Origin: Desulfovibrio inopinatus DSM 10711
GTDB lineage: Bacteria > Desulfobacterota > Desulfovibrionia > Desulfovibrionales > Desulfovibrionaceae
Assembly: GCF_000429305.1 (NCBI RefSeq)
Contig: NZ_AUBP01000039.1
Location: forward strand, 1-39,860
Length of the DNA: 39,860 nt
Direction of reading: 5' to 3'
Below the pieces are notes generated by a model. The model made no database searches, was not told the DNA's origin, and saw nothing but the letters and a program-made list of their open reading frames with translations. Positions 35,613 through 39,860 of the stretch are shown piece by piece; the stretch's first letter is position 1; every line of letters begins with the position of its first letter. The position numbers and the translations under genes were made by a program.

Positions 35613-36217
35613 ACAGAACCTACTCAATGTGTTGTGCCGTCTTCGATGATAACCTTTGTTTATAGATGTCTCCTCTGTAGTTCTTGTTGTTGCTTGCTGA
35701 AATAGTGACTTTTAATCGATGTATTGTCTGGCCTGATAAGTATTCATTCTGTTAACGCCATTGTTCAGCTCGTTTGACTCATCCTTTTCATGGATGATGT
35801 GAAATAGAATTTTTTTCCTTTACTCTTCTTTCATCAAATCAACACTCATTTGGTATTCTTTCGAGGGAAACAATATTTTACCGTTGACTATGCTGCGTTT
35901 ATTTCACTTCGAATAATGGCAAGTTCATTTATGATGTTTTTCTTATTGCGCTAGTTTGTTGATGTGTCCATAACACTTTGTAATGTATTGCATTTTTTGT
36001 TTGTCGTTGCTTGCTCTGTTATGTGTTGATTTGATATCTTTTCGTGTTTTCAGCAGGTTAATTTGTTGACTATATTTATTCTTGATAGTTCTGTGTCGAA
36101 TATGTATTTCTAGATTGGCTGCATGTGTCTCTCGTTGTTGGAGGTATATGTATGTAGAATGTAGTTTTGTGCGTTTTATGTTGTGATGATTTAACATCTG
36201 CATAATATCCATTATGA
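35613..36217. other. AT-rich intergenic, no gene seen
   Basis: Low-GC DNA with many short T-runs and no coding signature. It begins the AT-rich DUF1566 region. Confidence 0.45.
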
Positions 36218-36466
36218 ATGGATGCTGAGCTGATGAGAGTTGATTTAAATCGACTGTACTTGTCGAGCAGTTCTTTTACGTTCTTTGCTATGGGAGTGGT
36301 TGGGGGACGATTGGCGAATATCTATTGGTGTGTGGAGGGGACGAGTGGTGCAAAAAAAATAGTATTACGTTCATTGTGTTCAGTCTCGTTTGTTATGTTG
36401 TTTGGTGAGTTGGTTTATGTGTTCGCTGTTATGGTAAAAACGTACCCCATAATGCAAATAATCTAA
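36218..36466 (+). CDS. Possible small membrane protein
   Basis: An 82-aa frame with two hydrophobic segments (FTFFAMGVVGG and SVSFVMLFGELVYVFAVM). No ribosome site before the ATG and no recognised family. It ends 14 nt before the DUF1566 gene. May be spurious. Confidence 0.25.
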   Translation: MDAELMRVDLNRLYLSSSSFTFFAMGVVGGRLANIYWCVEGTSGAKKIVLRSLCSVSFVMLFGELVYVFAVMVKTYPIMQII

Positions 36467-36480
36467 AAAGGAGAAGCTGT

Positions 36481-37122
36481 ATGTTGGCAACAAAAAAAGT
36501 ACGTCTGCTTTTTATTGCTCTTATTTTGTGCCTTGTGCCATGCCGAAATGTTATGGCTGACGGCAATTCTGAAATCATATCAATTTTATCAATTGCGCTT
36601 AGTGACTCCGTTGTATCGCCTTCTGTTCCTGTTCCCGATACCGGTGCTTCAGTATGCTACGGTGAGATCGGAGAAATCGTTTGTCCAGACCCAGGTGCAC
36701 CTTTTTATGGCCAAGATGCGCAGTATATTTCGAATCCTCTCTCCTATATCGATAATGGCGATGGCACTGTTACAGATACTGTTACCGGCTTGATGTGGAT
36801 GCAATCGGATGACGGGAATCTGTATAATTGGGACAATGCCGTGGCATACTGCAGTCAGTTGGTATTGGCCGGTTACACGGATTGGCATTTACCAAATCGG
36901 CGAGAGTTGTTTCAGCTTGTTGATTTTGGACGAGAATCCCCCGCAATTGATCCTGTTTTTTCAGCTCAACCTAATTGGCATTGGACAAGTACTTCCTATG
37001 CAGGTGACTCCAACTGCGCGTGGTATCTGAATTTTAATAACGGCTATCTATTTAACGGGGAACCGGTTTGTATTGAGAAGTCTGTGTCGTTATATGTTCG
37101 TTGCGTTCGTTCCGGACAATGA
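36481..37122 (+). CDS. DUF1566 (Lcl C-terminal) domain secreted protein, copy 1
   Basis: A 213-aa product with AAGGAGA before the ATG. Signal peptide ~1-26 (LLFIALILCLVPCRNVMA). A VPDTGASVCYG segment (~50-60) then precedes the DUF1566 domain (~88-210): NGDGTVTDTVTGLMWMQSD, AVAYCSQLVLAGYTDWHLPN, ELFQLVDFGRESPAIDPVF, and the closing RCVRSG. DUF1566 is common in secreted proteins with lectin-like folds; the exact role is unknown. First of a local DUF1566 cluster; AT-rich. Confidence 0.88.
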   Translation: MLATKKVRLLFIALILCLVPCRNVMADGNSEIISILSIALSDSVVSPSVPVPDTGASVCYGEIGEIVCPDPGAPFYGQDAQYISNPLSYIDNGDGTVTDTVTGLMWMQSDDGNLYNWDNAVAYCSQLVLAGYTDWHLPNRRELFQLVDFGRESPAIDPVFSAQPNWHWTSTSYAGDSNCAWYLNFNNGYLFNGEPVCIEKSVSLYVRCVRSGQ

Positions 37123-37388
37123 TGTTTTGATCTCTTTAAAAAGTGTATAGTCGTTGTTGACTGGAGAGAGATTGACGTTGCTTTGATAATATATTGTGAA
37201 TTGTTTGTGTAATTGTTGATTTTCAACATGTGTATGGTGGCCTTACTCTCTGGCTCATATGGGGAACTTCATTTTCTCGATATCAAATCAATGTCGTTAA
37301 CGAGAGAGTATGTTGGGTACACATGTTTAATTTCTTTGGAATGGGAATTTTTTTATTTATATCAATAATCCTAACAAGGTAGCGTGTT

Positions 37389-37835
37389 ATGATATTATTC
37401 TTCCGTATTCTTGGAATGCAAATGTTTTGTGTTCTTTCAAGTGTTTTGGTTCTGGCATTGCCTGTCCGAGCAGAATACTTGGTTCAAGGTGAAACGATTG
37501 TAGATACATCGACAAATTTGATATGGATGCAAGCAGACGGTGGGGTTCAGCTTGATTGGCAAGGTGCGTTGGCTTATTGTGAAAATTTGAGTCTGGCAGG
37601 GGAAGACGACTGGAGATTACCTAATGTCAAGGAGCTAGAATCAATAGTTGATTGGAATAGGCTGGATCCTTCGATTGATCCCGTCTTTTCAAGTCCGTCG
37701 TCCTTCTTTTGGTCAAGCACTCGCTCGGATAGGTATCATGTCTGGCTTCTAGATTTTTATTACGGCTACGTGTGTGAAGGAGGAATAAAGGGGGCATATA
37801 AGACTTATGTTCGTTGTGTTCGATCCGATTCATAA
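37389..37835 (+). CDS. DUF1566 domain secreted protein, copy 2 (short)
   Basis: A 148-aa paralogue of the preceding gene: signal peptide ~1-28 (MFCVLSSVLVLALPVRA), then a single compact DUF1566 domain (IVDTSTNLIWMQADGG, ALAYCENLSLAGEDDWRLPN, ELESIVDWNRLDPSIDPVF, closing YVRCVRS). It lacks the VPDTG linker of copy 1. AAGGT precedes the ATG. The pattern Trp-Arg-Leu-Pro-Asn then Glu-Leu is intact. Confidence 0.85.
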   Translation: MILFFRILGMQMFCVLSSVLVLALPVRAEYLVQGETIVDTSTNLIWMQADGGVQLDWQGALAYCENLSLAGEDDWRLPNVKELESIVDWNRLDPSIDPVFSSPSSFFWSSTRSDRYHVWLLDFYYGYVCEGGIKGAYKTYVRCVRSDS

Positions 37836-37871
37836 ATAAATATGCGATCTAGTGTATTGGGGGAGCAAGCA

Positions 37872-37937
37872 ATGCAGAAGAAATTCGCATCTTGTTCTCC
37901 CGTACTGATTCTGTGTGCTGGGTTTTGTCAAGGATGA
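37872..37937 (+). pseudogene. Orphan signal peptide, probable DUF1566 relic
   Basis: A 21-codon frame, MQKKFASCSPVLILCAGFCQG, ends in TGA. It looks like an export signal with its protein missing and lies 37 nt after copy 2. It is interpreted as the 5' stub of a lost DUF1566 gene. Weak on its own. Confidence 0.4.
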
Positions 37938-38440
37938 TGTTTTATATATTTTGTATTAATGTGGAGAGTATCGTTCGGTTTATATGATTTTTTGTGTCTA
38001 ATGCTTCTTAAGTAACATGCTTCCCTGTGTATCCTTTCTCCATGGTTAATGGATCTATTGCTGTAATGTGTCTATATAATTATGATTAATATTGTAATAA
38101 CTGTGTTATTGTAGTCGTTTTGATTGATGTAGTCATGTTGTTTGGCGTATGAACTATTCATCGATTTGTAATTTAAAACAGCCGTAATCTTCTAGTCGTT
38201 TGCTGAATTTATTATCTTGATAGATGGTTTGGAGCAACGAGCTGTGTCTCATGATTGGATCAGAACATGAATGGCGCGTTGTGTTTATTTATTTTTTCAT
38301 ATTTATATTCTCAACTCTGTTGTTCCGGTGTGTATGGTGCAGTGTTTCTGTTGTGCTGTGAGGATGCGTCTGTTTACTGTGATATTGATATGATATTTGT
38401 TCACTTAATTCTAATATAGATCATTGCCTTGATATCTTCT
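37938..38440. other. AT-rich spacer, no gene seen
   Basis: No intact frame. Any DUF1566 coding that once joined the signal-peptide stub to the fragment at 38447 is not recognisable. Confidence 0.4.
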
Positions 38441-38446
38441 AGGAGA

Positions 38447-38602
38447 ACGAAGAAAAATGCTTGAATACGGTCTGCTGGAGCCTCTGGATACAGAAGACGA
38501 TAGTTATGCCTGAAGCGTGTTTTCGATTTTGGTGCCTCAAATTACAGCCTGAAATCGAATACGAATACGAATCCGGTTCGGTGTGTTCGTTCTGGGGCAT
38601 AG
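38447..38602 (+). pseudogene. DUF1566 C-terminal fragment A (frameshifted)
   Basis: Frames can be stitched into a DUF1566 end: DTEDDSYA, a TGA where Trp is expected, then after a shift VFDFGASNYSLKSNTNTNPV and RCVRSGA-stop at 38602. This matches the closing RCVRSG of the intact copies. At least one frameshift and one nonsense change. Confidence 0.6.
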
Positions 38603-38639
38603 TGCTTGCGGATTGATCTTGAGTTGCGTTCAGTCGCAA

Positions 38640-38906
38640 TGAAGAAAGAGATGTGGCATCTATGCGTTTATTACTTCCTGCTTTGATAGCGTGGGGGTGT
38701 AAAGAACTCGAAACGATCGTAGATTTGACACGTACGATTCTCTTCATCGATTCGGTCTTTTTTTGCTTAACGTCTTTCTCCTGGTTGATCAGCTCCAATA
38801 CCGCCAATCCCCACTACGCTAGGGTGTCTCCTTCGATAACGGCTCCGTGCTGTACTTGACGAAACAGGCAGAAACATACGTTGGCTGTGTTCGTGGGGGA
38901 TTCTAA
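38640..38906 (+). pseudogene. DUF1566 C-terminal fragment B (frameshifted)
   Basis: One frame gives KELETIVDLTRTILFIDSVF (compare KELESIVDWNRLDPSIDPVF in copy 2) and SFSWLISSNTANPHYA. After a shift near 38825 another gives VSFDNGSVLYLTKQAETYVG and CVRGGF-stop at 38906. It is a clear decayed third domain with an intact-looking end. Confidence 0.75.
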
Positions 38907-38959
38907 ACGATGATGAAGTGATCAAATGATAAAAGGCTTTCCCGTATTGTTTGAACAAG

Positions 38960-38992
38960 CGGCTCCAATTCGCATGAGTGGAGCCGTTTTTT
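38960..38992 (+). terminator. Rho-independent terminator
   Basis: An 8-bp stem (CGGCTCCA/TGGAGCCG) with an 11-nt loop and TTTTTT (38987-38992). It lies 53 nt after the DUF1566 fragment B stop and probably terminated that gene. Confidence 0.85.
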
Positions 38993-39407
38993 GGGTTGTT
39001 ATATATGTATTGTGTAGTTTGTATTGCTGGTTTCCTTTGTGTGTATTGATTTTCTTTTTTTGTTTATTTGGTTTTGTTTGGATGGATATTTGTTTCTTTG
39101 TGTATTGTGCACGAGTTGGATGATTATAAAAATGTATCAAAATTCAGGTTTTTCCTGAGAGATGAAATGATAAATTTATACTATTTATCTAAAAATCAAA
39201 TAATATTTTTTTCAATAGAAGCAAGTTGTCTTTTGTTTTGAGATGATACAATAGCGCGATGGGTGTTCTATAGTGAGATGAGATTCTTGTAGGTGTTGTT
39301 GGCGCGATAATGATATTTGCTAAAGTGCTGTTTGGGGATGTGGGGTAACGTTCGGTGTTGCAGAATTGAAAATCTATTGTGTGAAAAGTCCAAGAAGGAG
39401 AAAAATA
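38993..39407. other. AT-rich intergenic, no gene seen
   Basis: Low-complexity T/G-rich DNA. It contains the promoter region for the truncated gene at 39408; no specific site called. Confidence 0.4.
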
Positions 39408-39548
39408 GTGGGGCTTTATAAGTCTTTTATCATTTTGTTATGCGGAGTACTTTGGGTGTTCGCAGCTTCTTCTTTTGCGGCTGACGATGATGACGATATT
39501 TTGCTCTATTTAGTCGAGCCTGAAAAAACCGTTTTAGCGCCTATGTGA
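39408..39548 (+). pseudogene. DUF1566-type secreted protein truncated by IS5 element
   Basis: GTG 39408 has AAGGAGAAAAATA before it. The 46-aa stub has a signal peptide (FIILLCGVLWVFAASSFAA), then DDDDDILLYLVEPEKTVLAP, and ends ATG-TGA inside transposase DNA. Copy 1 has the same layout: signal, acidic start, then VPDTG-x-CY. The stub breaks just where VPDTG would begin. This is strong evidence for another DUF1566 gene cut by the insertion. Confidence 0.65.
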
Positions 39549-39860
39549 TGCTTGCCGCCGGTCTCTGGTTCGCGCCTCCTCCGAGGAGCAGAAACGCCAG
39601 GAGCGCAAAAAGACTTCCCAGCTTCCGCATCAGCTTTCTGAGATTGAACGCCGCACATGCCATGAACAGATTGATGGTGTCCCCGACCGCGCCCTTGAGG
39701 TAGCTCCGCGCCATGCGGTGGTCGTGCTTGAGATGGCCGATCACCGGCTCGATGCCTGCTCGACGGCGGAAGCGTTGCCGGGCCTTCTGGCGCTGATGTC
39801 GCGAGTCTTTCTTCTTCGGCGGCTTCGGGATGAGGATTTGTGTATCTCCAACCTGTTTTA
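39541..39860 (-). CDS. IS5-family transposase, C-terminal part (runs off window)
   Basis: A continuous minus-strand frame from the window end reads KQVGDTQILIPKPPKKKDSR, then RRRAGIEPVIGHLKHDHRMA and AVGDTINLFMACAAFNLRKL, and ends at TAG 39541. The RAGIEPVIGHLKHDHR-x-x-RSYLKG segment contains the catalytic Glu of IS5-type transposases. The N-terminal part and other IS end lie beyond the window. It is different from the 34698-35551 element. Its GC content is much higher than the DNA it entered. Confidence 0.85.
   Translation of the reverse strand, partial: KQVGDTQILIPKPPKKKDSRHQRQKARQRFRRRAGIEPVIGHLKHDHRMARSYLKGAVGDTINLFMACAAFNLRKLMRKLGSLFALLAFLLLGGGANQRPAASIT

Noticed and set aside
37938-38440. 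Possible further DUF1566 coding (a WSNELC-type string near 38228)
   Set aside because: Too short and no neighbouring conserved block could be found.

Overview
The window looks like a chromosomal stretch of a Gram-negative sulfate reducer of the Desulfovibrio type. This is inferred from gene content, not from a database match. The indicators are an NfnA-NfnB fusion, a 393-aa iron-containing alcohol dehydrogenase next to a sigma-54 activator, a TIGR00266-type protein, a Crp/Fnr regulator and outer-membrane export genes. Core genes have balanced base composition. Two stretches are clearly AT-rich and look acquired: about 700-5660 and about 35600-39540.

Layout. Positions 1-380 hold the 3' end of an rRNA operon (23S end, 5S, hairpin). 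Directly downstream is an AT-rich three-gene cassette (981-5660): a P-loop NTPase/GAF/histidine kinase fusion, a receiver-domain protein and a small protein with a membrane tail. Next come a truncated group II intron and a broken IS3-family element in which a small foreign gene replaces the middle of orfB (5739-7459). Then follow a coiled-coil protein, a MerR regulator with an MFS transporter and a textbook MerR-type promoter, a chemoreceptor, and the NfnAB fusion. A sigma-54 activator (17192-19207) is followed by a tandem palindrome, a -24/-12 promoter and the alcohol dehydrogenase. From 20976 to 24097 lies an ECF sigma factor module: CBM48 lipoprotein, ECF sigma, CBM48 anti-sigma-like membrane protein and two secreted Gly-rich proteins. 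After the TIGR00266 protein and the Crp/Fnr regulator, a co-directional block (25935-34534) encodes a Slam-like outer-membrane protein, a FecR/(Pro-Thr)n/TbpB-like-barrel cargo, an Agl23-like glycosyltransferase and a PAS-GGDEF-EAL protein.

The right end is a mobile and decaying region. A complete IS5-family element with TTA target duplications interrupts a short ORF. It is followed by a cluster of DUF1566 genes: two intact copies, two degenerate copies, one orphan signal peptide, and one copy cut off by a second IS5-type transposase that runs off the window.

How the genes work together. Several units pair a regulator or exporter with its likely target: MerR with MFS; the sigma-54 activator with Adh; ECF sigma with its anti-sigma and secreted proteins; Slam with its cargo. 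The strongest candidates for an undescribed system are the kinase/receiver/membrane-protein cassette beside the rRNA operon and the Slam/FecR-TbpB-like export unit with its glycosyltransferase and c-di-GMP enzyme.
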